A stretch of 64,000 bases of DNA from Aquabacter sediminis (GTDB lineage Bacteria; Pseudomonadota; Alphaproteobacteria; Rhizobiales; Xanthobacteraceae): positions 25,828-89,827 of the forward strand of contig NZ_JARBFX010000016.1 of assembly GCF_028863665.1 (NCBI RefSeq), given 5' to 3'. The position numbers were made by a program, and so were the translations under genes. Under the pieces are notes generated by a model. It searched no databases. It was not told where the DNA came from and saw only the letters and a list, made by a program, of their open reading frames with translations. This document shows positions 8,424-17,210 of this stretch, in pieces. Each line of letters starts with the position of its first letter. The stretch's first letter is position 1.

Positions 8424-10100
8424 ATGCGTCTGACCTTGAAAACGTCCTTGATCGCGACCGTCGCGCTGCTGGTGGCCATGCTTGCCTCGCTGAGCGCCAT
8501 CTCGATCTACCAGCTGAACGGTGCGTCCAAGCACATCAACGAAATCACCACCAATTGGCTGCCCAGCGTCCGCGCCGTCGGCGAAATCCGCTACCTGATC
8601 ACCCGCATACGAGCCGTGGCCGTGCGCGCCGTTCTCGTGCAGGACGCGAAGCTGCACCAGCAGGCGGTGGATCGCACCAAGGACCTGGACATCCGCTTCA
8701 AGGATGCGTCAAAGGCCTATGAAGCGATCATCACCTTTGATAGCGAACGGGAAAATTGGCGCACCTTCCAGGCGGAATGGGCGACCTACATGAAGATGCA
8801 GTCGGACATGTTCGGCGCCTATGGGCGCAAGGACGCCGAAGCCCTTCAGAAGCTGGCGACGGATTCCGCCGTCCAGTTCGACGATGCCATGAAGTATCTG
8901 GCGAAGCTCGTCGAAATCAATGACGATGCCGCAAAGGCCGAGAGCGACGCAAGCACGTCCGAAATCGCCACCGCCTTCTGGATCATCGGGGCCTTCAGCC
9001 TTCTGGCGCTTGCCATTGGCCTTGCCGCCATCGTGTTCGTGCTCGTCGGCGTGGTGCGCCCGATCAATCGCATCACCTCCTCCATGCAGGCCATTTCCGG
9101 CGGGAACCTCAACGCCGAGATCCCGAGCCTCACCGCCAAGAACGAGGTCGGCGAGATGGCCCGCACCCTGGAAGTCTTCCGCGACGGCCTCGCCGAGACG
9201 GAGCGCCTGCGCCTCGCCCAGGTGGAGAAGGAAGCCGAGATGGCCCGCAAGCTCGTTGCCGAGCGCAACGCCATCGCCGATGCCTTCCAGGCCAAGATGG
9301 GCGCCATCGCCGACCAGTTCGCCGGTTCCTCCACGGAAATGTCGGACGCCGCCCGCAACCTGTCCGCCACGGCCGAGGAAACCTCGCGCCAGGCCCATGC
9401 GGTCACCAATGCGGCCGAAGGCGCCTCCAGCAACGTGCAGACGGTCGCCGCCTCGGCCGAGGAATTGTCCGCCTCCATCCGCGAAATGAGCGACCAGGTG
9501 TCCTCGTCCGCCGAGATCGCCCGCTCCGCCGCCCACGAGGCTGAGAAGACCTCGGACAATATCCAGCAGCTCTCGGCCGCGGCCCAGAGCATCGGGCAGG
9601 TGCTCTCCCTCATCAAGGACATCGCCGAGCAGACCAACCTGCTGGCCCTCAACGCCACCATCGAGGCAGCGCGGGCCGGCGATGCGGGCCGGGGCTTCGC
9701 CGTGGTCGCCGCCGAGGTGAAGGAACTGGCCGCCCAGACCGCCAAGGCGACGGATGAGATCTCGTCCAAGATCAACGAGATCCAGAACGCCACCAATTCC
9801 ACGGTGACCTCGATCTCCTCCATCGTGTCCACCATCAACAATGTGCGCGACCTGACCGCCATCATCGCCGGCGCGGTGGAAGAGCAGCGGGCCGCCACCA
9901 GCGAGATCGCGGCCAACACCCACCGGGCCGCGATGGGCGCCACCCAGGTGACCAACAACATCTCCGGCGTCGGCCAGGCGGCGGGCATGACCGGCTCGGC
10001 CGCCACCCAGCTGATGAGCCTGTCCTCTTCCCTGTCCGCCCAGTCCCAGGACCTGCAGCGGGAGGTTTCCACCTTCGTGCAGTCGCTGCGGGCGGCCTGA
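8424..10100 (+). CDS. Methyl-accepting chemotaxis protein
   Basis: 558 residues, an inner-membrane chemoreceptor. Order of parts: TM1 at about residues 9-30, a periplasmic helical ligand domain of about 160 residues (4HB-like), TM2 at about 190-215, a HAMP domain beginning at VVRPINRIT, then the long cytoplasmic signalling helix. The conserved tip that contacts CheA/CheW is present ([20 protein letters not shown]). Flanking helices are rich in A, S and E with potential methylation sites. No C-terminal CheR-tethering pentapeptide is visible. The ATG at 8424 is preferred: GGAG lies six bases before it, while the ATG at 8418 directly touches GGAG. The ligand is unknown. Confidence 0.93.
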   Translation: MRLTLKTSLIATVALLVAMLASLSAISIYQLNGASKHINEITTNWLPSVRAVGEIRYLITRIRAVAVRAVLVQDAKLHQQAVDRTKDLDIRFKDASKAYEAIITFDSERENWRTFQAEWATYMKMQSDMFGAYGRKDAEALQKLATDSAVQFDDAMKYLAKLVEINDDAAKAESDASTSEIATAFWIIGAFSLLALAIGLAAIVFVLVGVVRPINRITSSMQAISGGNLNAEIPSLTAKNEVGEMARTLEVFRDGLAETERLRLAQVEKEAEMARKLVAERNAIADAFQAKMGAIADQFAGSSTEMSDAARNLSATAEETSRQAHAVTNAAEGASSNVQTVAASAEELSASIREMSDQVSSSAEIARSAAHEAEKTSDNIQQLSAAAQSIGQVLSLIKDIAEQTNLLALNATIEAARAGDAGRGFAVVAAEVKELAAQTAKATDEISSKINEIQNATNSTVTSISSIVSTINNVRDLTAIIAGAVEEQRAATSEIAANTHRAAMGATQVTNNISGVGQAAGMTGSAATQLMSLSSSLSAQSQDLQREVSTFVQSLRAA

Positions 10101-10151
10101 GCCCCCGATCGCCCGCCCCGCGTGCCGGGGCGGGCTCATCCGGCCAGCCAC

Positions 10152-10187
10152 AAAAAAGGGCGCTCCCGGCGGGGCGCCCTTTTTTTG
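10152..10187. terminator. Bidirectional terminator between the chemoreceptor and the receiver-winged-helix gene
   Basis: GGGCGCTCC pairs with GGGGCGCCC around a short loop (stem 10158-10166 with 10171-10179), flanked by AAAAAA on the left and TTTTTTT on the right. The symmetry lets it stop the rightward chemoreceptor transcript and the leftward transcript ending at 10235. Confidence 0.9.
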
Positions 10188-10234
10188 ACGTGCGAACAGA
10201 GATCGCGTGGGGCGCCTGTGCGGCGCCCCTTGCG

Positions 10235-11026
10235 CTAGTCCAGCTTGATGCCGAACCGAGCGGCCTGGCGCTGGACGAAGGCTTCCATGCGGTCCCGCCC
10301 CGGCTGTGTCAGTTGCACCAGGATGCGCCGCTTGTCGCGGGGATCGGGCACCCGGTCGATCAGCCCGGCATCTTTCAGGTCATCGATGCGGCGCAAGGCG
10401 GTGGTGGTGGGCGCGCCGGAGGCAATGCACAGGCTCGTGACCGAGATGGGTCGCCCGCTCGCCTCGGCCACCGCCAGGTCGAGCATCATCTCCCAGGCGG
10501 GATCGGAGAACAGGCCGGCCTGGAAGATTGCATCGCGATCGGCACGGGCCGCGACCAGCGCCTTGAGATAATTGGGCCGCGCATGCGCGACGGGCGCGAG
10601 CGCCTCCTCCTCGTCGCCTGCAGCGGCCTGGTCTTCCACCAGCGAGATGGCCCGCTCGATGGAATGGGCCACTTCCTCGGCCGACAGGGGCTTCTGAAGG
10701 AAGTCCACCGCATGCAGGCGCAAGGCCCCTACCGCCCGGTCCAGCGAGGCATGGCCGGTGATGACGATGGCCGCCATGGGCCGGTTGTGACGGCGCACCG
10801 CCAGCTTCTGCAGCAATTCGATGCCGTCGATGCGGGGCATCTGCAGGTCGGTCACAATGATCTGGAGCGCTTCGTGCCGCTGCACCAGGTCGAGGGCCTC
10901 CACCGCCGTCTCGGCCGTGCGGGTGGGAATGCCCAAGACGGTCAGGCCCTCGCTCAGTTCGGCGAGGATGTCCGGATCATCGTCGACCAGCAGAACCCGT
11001 GGTTCGCTCATTTCACTGACACCCAT
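10235..11026 (-). CDS. Response regulator with C-terminal MarR-like winged helix
   Basis: 263 residues. Residues 9-130 are a complete receiver: acidic residues in LLVDDDPDI, phosphoacceptor D60 in VTDLQMPRIDG, T90 and K112 (LQKPLS). After an acidic, alanine-rich linker, residues 165-263 form a MarR-type winged helix with ISVTSLCIASGAPTTTALRR as helix-turn-helix and DPRDKRRILVQLT as wing. A receiver joined to a MarR-like domain is less common than OmpR, NarL or NtrC types. It ends the leftward locus 29 bases after the receiver-EAL gene, so both are probably targets of the kinase upstream. Target genes are unknown. The ATG at 11026 is used, and ATG 11011 is an alternative. Confidence 0.85.
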   Translation of the reverse strand: MGVSEMSEPRVLLVDDDPDILAELSEGLTVLGIPTRTAETAVEALDLVQRHEALQIIVTDLQMPRIDGIELLQKLAVRRHNRPMAAIVITGHASLDRAVGALRLHAVDFLQKPLSAEEVAHSIERAISLVEDQAAAGDEEEALAPVAHARPNYLKALVAARADRDAIFQAGLFSDPAWEMMLDLAVAEASGRPISVTSLCIASGAPTTTALRRIDDLKDAGLIDRVPDPRDKRRILVQLTQPGRDRMEAFVQRQAARFGIKLD

Positions 11027-11055
11027 GAGCTTTCAACCTTCAACCTACAGCCATG

Positions 11056-12279
11056 CTATTGCTTGCCCACCAAGGCGACCAGCGAAGATTGGTGGTCCCC
11101 GCACTGGCCAAGCAAGGCGAGGAGATCGTCCGCCTTCATCTTGCGCGCCACGATGAAGCCCTGCACCAGATCCACCGCCGAGCTTCGCACCAAGGCGAGG
11201 TCGGCGGGGGTCTCCACCCCTTCGGCCACCACATAGAGCTGAAGCCCGTGACCGAGGTCCGCGATGGACTGGAACACGCTGCGCGCCTTGCCCCAGTCGC
11301 GCGCGTCGCGCAGCAATTCCATGTCGATCTTGATCTCGGTCACCGGCAGATTGGCGATCTGCAGGAGACCACTCTGGCGCTGGCCCACATCATCGAGGGC
11401 AAGGCCGAAGCCGGCGATGCGCAGCCGCGCCAGCGCCGAGAGCGCCTCGCTGGAGGCGATATAGAGCGCGTCCTCGGTCAGCTCGAACACAACGCTGGAA
11501 GTGGGAAGGCCCGCCGCCTGGACGATGCCGGTCAGCGCTCCCGCCACGCCCGCCGTCAGCAAGGCATCGATGGGCAGGTTGACGCTCACCTTGCCGTCCC
11601 AGCCCAACGCCCTCCAGCGGACGCACACCGCCACGGCCTCGGTGAGGACATGCTGGGTGATGGCGAGGGAGAGCGCGCTGTCGCTGGCGGCAGCCGCCAG
11701 AATCTGGGCGGGCCCGACAAAGCCGATGCCGGGGACAGTGCCGTCCAGCAGCGCCTCGGCGCCGGCAAAGGCGAGTGTCTCCGCCTGGACCAAAGGCTGG
11801 AACTGGACCGGAAGGCTGGAGTTGGCGAGCGCGGCGCGTAACGCCGCCAGCACGGCCTTGGGCTCGCGCACCGGCACAGCCTTGTCGCGCGTGGGCAGGC
11901 TGGCGTCTGCCTCCAGCAGGTGCAGCAGGTCCTGCGGATCGAACGGCTTGTGCAGCAGGCCGAGCACGGCCAGGCCATCCCGCCGCGCCGCATCCGCCAC
12001 GGTGCGGATCACATCCTCGCCGGAGCCGCTCAGGAGAATGACCGCCGGCGCCTTGGGATGACGGGACAGATATTTCAGCACTTCCATGCCGTCGATGGAG
12101 GGCATGGCCAGGTCGAGCAGCAGCACGTCATGGTCGGCCATGTCCGCATCGGTAAAGAAGCGGGCATCGCCGGCGGTGGCGACCCGATAGCCCTGGCCTT
12201 CCAGGAATTCCCCGAGGTCCTCGCGGAATTCCTGTTCGTCATCGAGAATGAAGACGGAGCGTTCGGGTGCCGGATTCAC
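11056..12279 (-). CDS. Response regulator with C-terminal EAL (c-di-GMP phosphodiesterase-like) domain
   Basis: 407 residues. An N-terminal receiver (residues 8-125; phosphoacceptor D56 in LLLDLAMP, S84, K111) is followed by an EAL domain (about 150-400). EAL enzymes hydrolyse c-di-GMP to pGpG. Metal and catalytic motifs are mostly kept: E175 of the EAL motif (GAEALLD), SVNLP, FELTED, the DD pair, IKID and VAEGVET. The loop-6 region after DD reads VGQRQSG instead of the usual FGTGYSS, which could lower activity or dimerisation. The start is a GTG at 12279 with GGGAGG seven bases before it. A longer frame to 12441 adds only low-complexity residues. It probably converts a periplasmic signal into a change of c-di-GMP. 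Confidence 0.87.
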   Translation of the reverse strand: MNPAPERSVFILDDEQEFREDLGEFLEGQGYRVATAGDARFFTDADMADHDVLLLDLAMPSIDGMEVLKYLSRHPKAPAVILLSGSGEDVIRTVADAARRDGLAVLGLLHKPFDPQDLLHLLEADASLPTRDKAVPVREPKAVLAALRAALANSSLPVQFQPLVQAETLAFAGAEALLDGTVPGIGFVGPAQILAAAASDSALSLAITQHVLTEAVAVCVRWRALGWDGKVSVNLPIDALLTAGVAGALTGIVQAAGLPTSSVVFELTEDALYIASSEALSALARLRIAGFGLALDDVGQRQSGLLQIANLPVTEIKIDMELLRDARDWGKARSVFQSIADLGHGLQLYVVAEGVETPADLALVRSSAVDLVQGFIVARKMKADDLLALLGQCGDHQSSLVALVGKQ

Positions 12280-12615
12280 GGGCGCCTCCCCTGGAACGCG
12301 CGGGCCGGCCACGGCGCGGAGCAGGCCGGCGAACGGCCATTCCCGGTACGCGACTGCCTGGCCCTCTCCCGTTCGGACTTGCCACCCGGTCCCATGAAAC
12401 GCCCCACTGATCCGGCAGAGCCTATGCGAGTTTTGCGACAAAGCCAGCCCGACCGCAACCGCAGGCGCGCATTTAGCTTTTTTGCCTTCACCCTACGGTC
12501 ATAGACCGATGCCGGATCGCGAACCATTCGGACAAGCCCTGAGAAAAAAACGGGACAAGCCCCATCTGCCACGCAGCGGCGCGGCCGGGGCCGGTGCGGG
12601 GATGGGGAAGGAGGC
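12280..12615. other. Spacer between the sensor kinase and the receiver-EAL gene
   Basis: 336 bases without a convincing gene. Read leftwards, a short GC stem followed by a T-run (minus strand of 12542-12565) may partly end the kinase transcript. Two direct copies of GGACAAGCCC (12530-12539, 12553-12562) and a perfect 13-base dyad CGGTC-ATA-GACCG (12496-12508) lie in the likely promoter area of the receiver-EAL gene and could be binding sites. Confidence 0.4.
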
Positions 12616-14358
12616 CTATGCAGCGGGCGCCATGCCTTCAACCGCTACGGGAAGCGAGATGTCGAAGCGGGCCCCGCCCTCGGCATTGGTGGCATTGATC
12701 TGCCCGTCCATGTCCCGCAGCACGTTGCGGGACACCGCAAGGCCGAGCCCGGTTCCCTTGTCCGCCGGCTTGGTGGTCATGAAGGGCTCGAAGATGTGCT
12801 CCAGGATGTGGGGCGCGATGCCCCCCGCATTGTCGCAGACGCTGACATGGACTTGGCCATCGCGGGCGCGCGCCTGGACGCGCACGGCTGCGCCCGGCGG
12901 CACCTCGCCCGCACCCGTGAAGGCATCGCGGGCATTGACGAGCAGATTGACGATAACCTGCTCGAACATGGTCTGGTCGCCGCGCACCGAGAGATCGGGG
13001 GGCAGGTCGAGTTCCAGCACGAGGCGTATGTTGGCGGCGCGGTATTGCTCGGCCACGAAGCTCGCCGCCAGTTCGATGGCGAGCCGTGCGGCGAAGGGCT
13101 CCTTCTGGTCGCTGGGCATGCGGCCATAACGACGCACCTGGTCGGTAATGCGCTTGGCCCGGTCCACCTGGGCGCTGATGCGATCGAGCTTGCCCATCAC
13201 CGCATCGGGCTCGCCGCCCATCTTCACGATGCGCATGGCATTGGCCACCGCCATCTTGATGACCGCGAGCGGCTGGTTCAGCTCGTGGGCGATGGCGGTC
13301 GCCATTTCGCCCAGACTCGCGAGCTTGGCGGTCTGCATGATCTGAAGCTGTGAACTGCGGATGCGCGTCGTGTCCGCCAGCACCAGCAGCAATTGGCGCC
13401 GCCCCTCCCACAAGACGGGGCTCAAGGCGCCGCGCAGGGAAATCACGTCGCCGCGGGCACGCTGGAAGGTGAGGTTGAGAAGGCCCCACTGGGGCTGTCC
13501 GGGGCTTTCGGCGGCATCGAAGGCGAGCTGCACGAAGCGCGCCCATTCGTCATCCTGCGGGGTCGCAGCCACCAATTGCGCCGCATGGGGATTGATGAAC
13601 AGCACCTTGCTGGTCTGGGAATCGATGATGATGGTCGCCGCCGGCATGGCCTCGATGATGGCGCGCAGATTGTCCTGCATGGCGCGGGCCGAACGCTCAA
13701 GCGTCGCCAGTTCCGTCACCCGGCGGGTGTCGCGCACGGACTGCACCACCAGGATCACCACCAGCGAGATGCTGGCCATGATCAGCAGGGCGAACGGGAT
13801 GCGCGCCGGATTCTGCGCCAGCTCCTTCTCCCGCTGGAACACCTTGTCGTTGAAGGCCACGGATTCCTGCAGCACCCGCTGGAGCCCCACCTCCAACGGC
13901 TGCAGGTCCTTCTCCAGACCGCGAAGGAGGCCATCTATGGGCACGTCGGGATCGGGATGGGCGAGGCGGTCGCTCCACAGTGCCAGGCGGTGCTCGACGG
14001 CCATGAGCGTGGCCTGGCGGGTCGCGATGCTGTCCAGCTCCAGCATTTCCGAGGAGGAATGCAGGATGTTGATGCGCGAGATCAGCAGTTCGAGGCGCAA
14101 GGTCAGGTCCTGCAGATTGGCAGGAGACGGCCGGTCGGTGGCATCGTGAAGCGCCGCCTTGGTCTTCAGGAATTCAAGCTGGGCCTGATAGGTCGCCCAC
14201 CCCGTGCTGCGGATGGAGGAATTGAGCAGGGTCCGCTGCGCAGTCTGCGCATCGAACAGCATGATGGTGGCGGCAAACAGCACCACGATCGCTCCCATCA
14301 GCGCCGCGGGAACGATGAAGGCGCGAAGCGAGCGGCGCTTATGGGACGACAAAGTCAA
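12616..14358 (-). CDS. Membrane sensor histidine kinase with PAS-like domain
   Basis: 580 residues. TM1 at residues 13-34, a periplasmic helical region of about 150 residues, TM2 at 187-207, a PAS-like domain at about 228-325, HisKA with phosphoacceptor H358 in AHELNQPLAVIK, then the ATPase domain with VIVNLLVNARDAF (N box), DNAGGI and KGTGLGL (G boxes). The HELNQPL motif is typical of the DctB/NtrB-like class. The start overlaps the upstream periplasmic-protein gene by 20 bases, showing translational coupling. Probable partners are the two response regulators that follow in the same direction. Signal unknown. The physical link to the periplasmic protein suggests that this protein helps sensing. 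Confidence 0.9.
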   Translation of the reverse strand: MTLSSHKRRSLRAFIVPAALMGAIVVLFAATIMLFDAQTAQRTLLNSSIRSTGWATYQAQLEFLKTKAALHDATDRPSPANLQDLTLRLELLISRINILHSSSEMLELDSIATRQATLMAVEHRLALWSDRLAHPDPDVPIDGLLRGLEKDLQPLEVGLQRVLQESVAFNDKVFQREKELAQNPARIPFALLIMASISLVVILVVQSVRDTRRVTELATLERSARAMQDNLRAIIEAMPAATIIIDSQTSKVLFINPHAAQLVAATPQDDEWARFVQLAFDAAESPGQPQWGLLNLTFQRARGDVISLRGALSPVLWEGRRQLLLVLADTTRIRSSQLQIMQTAKLASLGEMATAIAHELNQPLAVIKMAVANAMRIVKMGGEPDAVMGKLDRISAQVDRAKRITDQVRRYGRMPSDQKEPFAARLAIELAASFVAEQYRAANIRLVLELDLPPDLSVRGDQTMFEQVIVNLLVNARDAFTGAGEVPPGAAVRVQARARDGQVHVSVCDNAGGIAPHILEHIFEPFMTTKPADKGTGLGLAVSRNVLRDMDGQINATNAEGGARFDISLPVAVEGMAPAA

Positions 14359-14836
14359 TAGCCTTCACCTGCCAGACCATCCGGGTGCGGTACATCTGGC
14401 TTTGGAGCTTGGGATTGCGGTCCATGGGATACATGACCCAGAAGGGACCCTTCTCCCGCACCTTCATGGTCGCGCCATTGACGCGGATGGCGAGAATGGC
14501 CCCGTTCTGCTCCCAGTCCTCCGCCGGCACGGTGGCCATGTAATCGTTGAGCGCCACCACGATGGCCCGCTCCACCGGCAGCGCGCGCTGCCCGGCGAGC
14601 ATGGCCAGGCTCGGTCCCTCGAACGTGTTGACCCCCTGGGTCCAGGGCGTCTTGGTCGCGAAGGTCTCCGCAGGCAGCTTGGCCAGCTGCTCCAGGCTGA
14701 CGGTCTGTTCGGACAGGATGGCGCCATTGTCCCGGATCCAGCGCAGTTGCAGCGTCTGCGCGTCGGCCTGTCCAGCCGCCGCGACCAGCACGAAGAGCGC
14801 CACGAGCCCCAGAAGGGTTCGCACATTCACCACCAT
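14339..14836 (-). CDS. Periplasmic protein with molybdopterin-oxidoreductase-like (sulfite oxidase) fold, cysteine-free
   Basis: 165 residues. An N-terminal hydrophobic segment ending in GQADAQ is a likely Sec signal peptide. The mature part resembles small SUOX-fold domain proteins, with TPWTQGVNTFEGPSLAMLA, VALNDYMATVPAEDW and GPFWVMYPMDRNP as conserved stretches. Enzymes of this fold ligate molybdenum through a cysteine. This protein has no cysteine at all, so catalysis as a molybdoenzyme is unlikely. The start MVVNVRT at 14836 is chosen because the signal peptide begins there. Its 3' end overlaps the histidine kinase start by 20 bases. A ligand-binding or redox-sensing accessory role for that kinase is my inference. 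Confidence 0.72.
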   Translation of the reverse strand: MVVNVRTLLGLVALFVLVAAAGQADAQTLQLRWIRDNGAILSEQTVSLEQLAKLPAETFATKTPWTQGVNTFEGPSLAMLAGQRALPVERAIVVALNDYMATVPAEDWEQNGAILAIRVNGATMKVREKGPFWVMYPMDRNPKLQSQMYRTRMVWQVKAIDFVVP

Positions 14837-15060
14837 GAGCCCCACCCCGACCTCGATCGGACCATGCCCCCCACAGGCGTCGATCGCAGCGCAGATGCTG
14901 ACATAAACCGCACCAGGTTGGGCGTGGAATTGGCTCCGAAATGGAAGCAAATGGGGGCAATCGCCACCGCAACGGTGGCAAAGTGCGCGCGAGGGAGAAG
15001 CCCGCTGCGGCGCCGACCGGGCTTGCCCTTCGCCTTCGCCCCTGCGAGAACGCACCCATT

Positions 15061-16923
15061 ATGATCGTGCTCGACGATATTTCCCTGCGCATTGCGGGCC
15101 GCCTCCTGTTGGACCATGCCTCCGTGGCCTTGCCCGAGACTGCCCGCGTGGGCGTCGTCGGCCGCAACGGCACCGGCAAGACCACCCTCTTCAAGGCGCT
15201 GATGGGCGAGCTGGAGCTGGAAAGTGGCACCGTGCGCCTGCCGAGCCGGGCGCGCATTGGACGGGTGGCGCAGGAGGCGCCGAGCGGTCCCGACAGCCTG
15301 CTGGAGCGGGTGCTCGCCGCCGACACCGAGCGCGCCGCGCTGCTCCAGGATCGCGAGACCACCACCGATCCCATGCGCATGGGCGAGATCGAGGCGCGTC
15401 TCATCGACATCAACGCCCATTCCGCGCCTGCCCGCGCCGCTCGCATCCTGGCGGGGCTCGGCTTCGACGAGGCGGCGCAGGCGCGGCCTTGCTCGGAATT
15501 TTCCGGCGGCTGGCGCATGCGCGTGGCCCTCGCCGCCCTGCTCTTCACCGAGCCGGACCTGCTGCTGCTGGACGAGCCCACCAACTATCTCGACCTGGAA
15601 GGCACGCTGTGGCTCCAGGACTATCTGGCGAGCTATCCCCGCACGGTCATCCTCATCAGCCATGACCGCGACCTGCTCGACACCTCCGTCGACCACATCC
15701 TGCATTTCTCAGGCGGCAAGCTGAACCTTTATCGGGGCAACTTCACCCAGTTCGACCGACAGCGCCGCGAGCGCGCGCTGCTGGACCAGAAGGCCCGCAA
15801 GAAGCAGGAGGCGCACCGCGCCCATATGGAGGCGTTCATCGCCCGCTTCCGGGCCAAGGCCACCAAGGCGCGCCAGGCCCAGTCCCGCATCAAGGCGCTC
15901 GCCCGCATGGAGCCTTTGGCGGCGGAGGTGAACGAGCAGGAAGCGGCCATCTCCATCCGCCATCCCGAGCGTCTGCTCTCTCCGCCCATCTTGGTGCTGG
16001 AGAAGGTGGCGGTGGGCTATGAGCCGGGCAAGCCGATCCTGCGCAATCTCAACCTGCGCATCGATGAGGACGACCGCATCGCCTTGCTCGGGCCCAACGG
16101 CAACGGCAAGTCCACCTTCGCCAAGCTCATCGCCGACCGCCTGAAGGCGCAGAGCGGCAATGTGGTGCGCGCCGACAAGCTGGAAGTGGCCTATCTCGCC
16201 CAGCACCAATTGGACGAACTGGTGCCCGGCGACAGTCCGGTGCAGCATGTGCGCCGCCTCATGCCCGACGCGCCCGAGGCGCGGGTTCGGGCGCGGGCCG
16301 CCGAGATGGGCTTTTCAGGCGGGGCCGGCGACACCAAGGTCTCCGCCCTCTCCGGCGGCGAGAAGGCGCGCCTCCTGCTCGGCCTTGCGGCCTTCAACGG
16401 GCCGCACCTGCTCATCCTCGACGAGCCCACCAACCATCTGGACATCGAGGCCCGCGCCGCCCTCATCAATGCCATCAATGACTTCCCCGGCGCCGTCATC
16501 CTGGTCTCCCACGACCGGCACCTGCTGGAAGCCTGCGTCGACCGGCTGTGGATGGTGGGCGGCGGCACGGTGAAGCCCTATGACGGCGACCTCGACCAAT
16601 ATCGGCGCGAGCTTCTGAGCACCGCCGGTTCGGGCAAGATGTCCGGCGACGCCCGCAAGGGCGAGGAGGCGCCCGACACCTCCGCCTCGGAGGACGCCGC
16701 CGCCCCCTTGCGCAAGAAGGTGCGGGATGCGGAGGCCCTGATGGCGAAGCTTGAGAAGGACATCGCCGCCATCGACAAGCGCCTCGCCGACCCCAAGATC
16801 GAGAAATTCCCCAACGACGCCGCCCGCCTGAACAAGCAGCGGGAGGAGGCTGTGGACGCCCTCGCCCAGGCGGAGGAAGCCTGGCTGGAGGCGAGCGCGG
16901 AGCTGGAAGCGGCCACTGCCTGA
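15061..16923 (+). CDS. ABC-F family ATPase
   Basis: 620 residues with two ATP-binding domains and no membrane part, as in ribosome-associated ABC-F proteins (Uup, EttA, YheS types). First domain: Walker A GRNGTGKTT, signature FSGGWRMR, Walker B LLLLDEPTNYLD. Second domain: GPNGNGKST, LSGGEKARLL, LILDEPTNHLD. Between them lies a charged linker with many K and R (about residues 235-300), the region that reaches the ribosomal tRNA sites in characterised members. The C-terminal 80 residues form a coiled coil. The ATG at 15061 is used because the first beta strand of domain 1 starts directly after it. No clear Shine-Dalgarno is seen. The overall layout is closest to YheS, and the exact subfamily is uncertain. 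Confidence 0.92.
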   Translation: MIVLDDISLRIAGRLLLDHASVALPETARVGVVGRNGTGKTTLFKALMGELELESGTVRLPSRARIGRVAQEAPSGPDSLLERVLAADTERAALLQDRETTTDPMRMGEIEARLIDINAHSAPARAARILAGLGFDEAAQARPCSEFSGGWRMRVALAALLFTEPDLLLLDEPTNYLDLEGTLWLQDYLASYPRTVILISHDRDLLDTSVDHILHFSGGKLNLYRGNFTQFDRQRRERALLDQKARKKQEAHRAHMEAFIARFRAKATKARQAQSRIKALARMEPLAAEVNEQEAAISIRHPERLLSPPILVLEKVAVGYEPGKPILRNLNLRIDEDDRIALLGPNGNGKSTFAKLIADRLKAQSGNVVRADKLEVAYLAQHQLDELVPGDSPVQHVRRLMPDAPEARVRARAAEMGFSGGAGDTKVSALSGGEKARLLLGLAAFNGPHLLILDEPTNHLDIEARAALINAINDFPGAVILVSHDRHLLEACVDRLWMVGGGTVKPYDGDLDQYRRELLSTAGSGKMSGDARKGEEAPDTSASEDAAAPLRKKVRDAEALMAKLEKDIAAIDKRLADPKIEKFPNDAARLNKQREEAVDALAQAEEAWLEASAELEAATA

Positions 16924-17210
16924 ACAGGGCGCCCCGGCTTCGATCGTTCCAGCTGGGGATTTTCGGCCGCCGCCAGGATCAGGTCCCGCCAGCATTTTCA
17001 GCGCCTGCCTGGAACCACAGGCGGGGGCCGATCGATATGTACGGGAACCATGTCGTCACCTGCCGCGTTCAAGCTGGCGGGGGGCTAAAGGATCGGCGCC
17101 ACGGTCCCCCGTTCGCGTCCGTCCGCCGCCCAGATGAGCAATGCCCGCCATTCGCGCCTGGAATTTTTGTTCGCCCCGCTCCCCCCTCCGTCCCGGCAGG
17201 GGAGGCTGAC

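Noticed and set aside
8709..10151. 480-residue glycine- and histidine-rich frame opposite the chemoreceptor
   Set aside because: Its repetitive look comes from the regular alanine/serine helix codons on the other strand.
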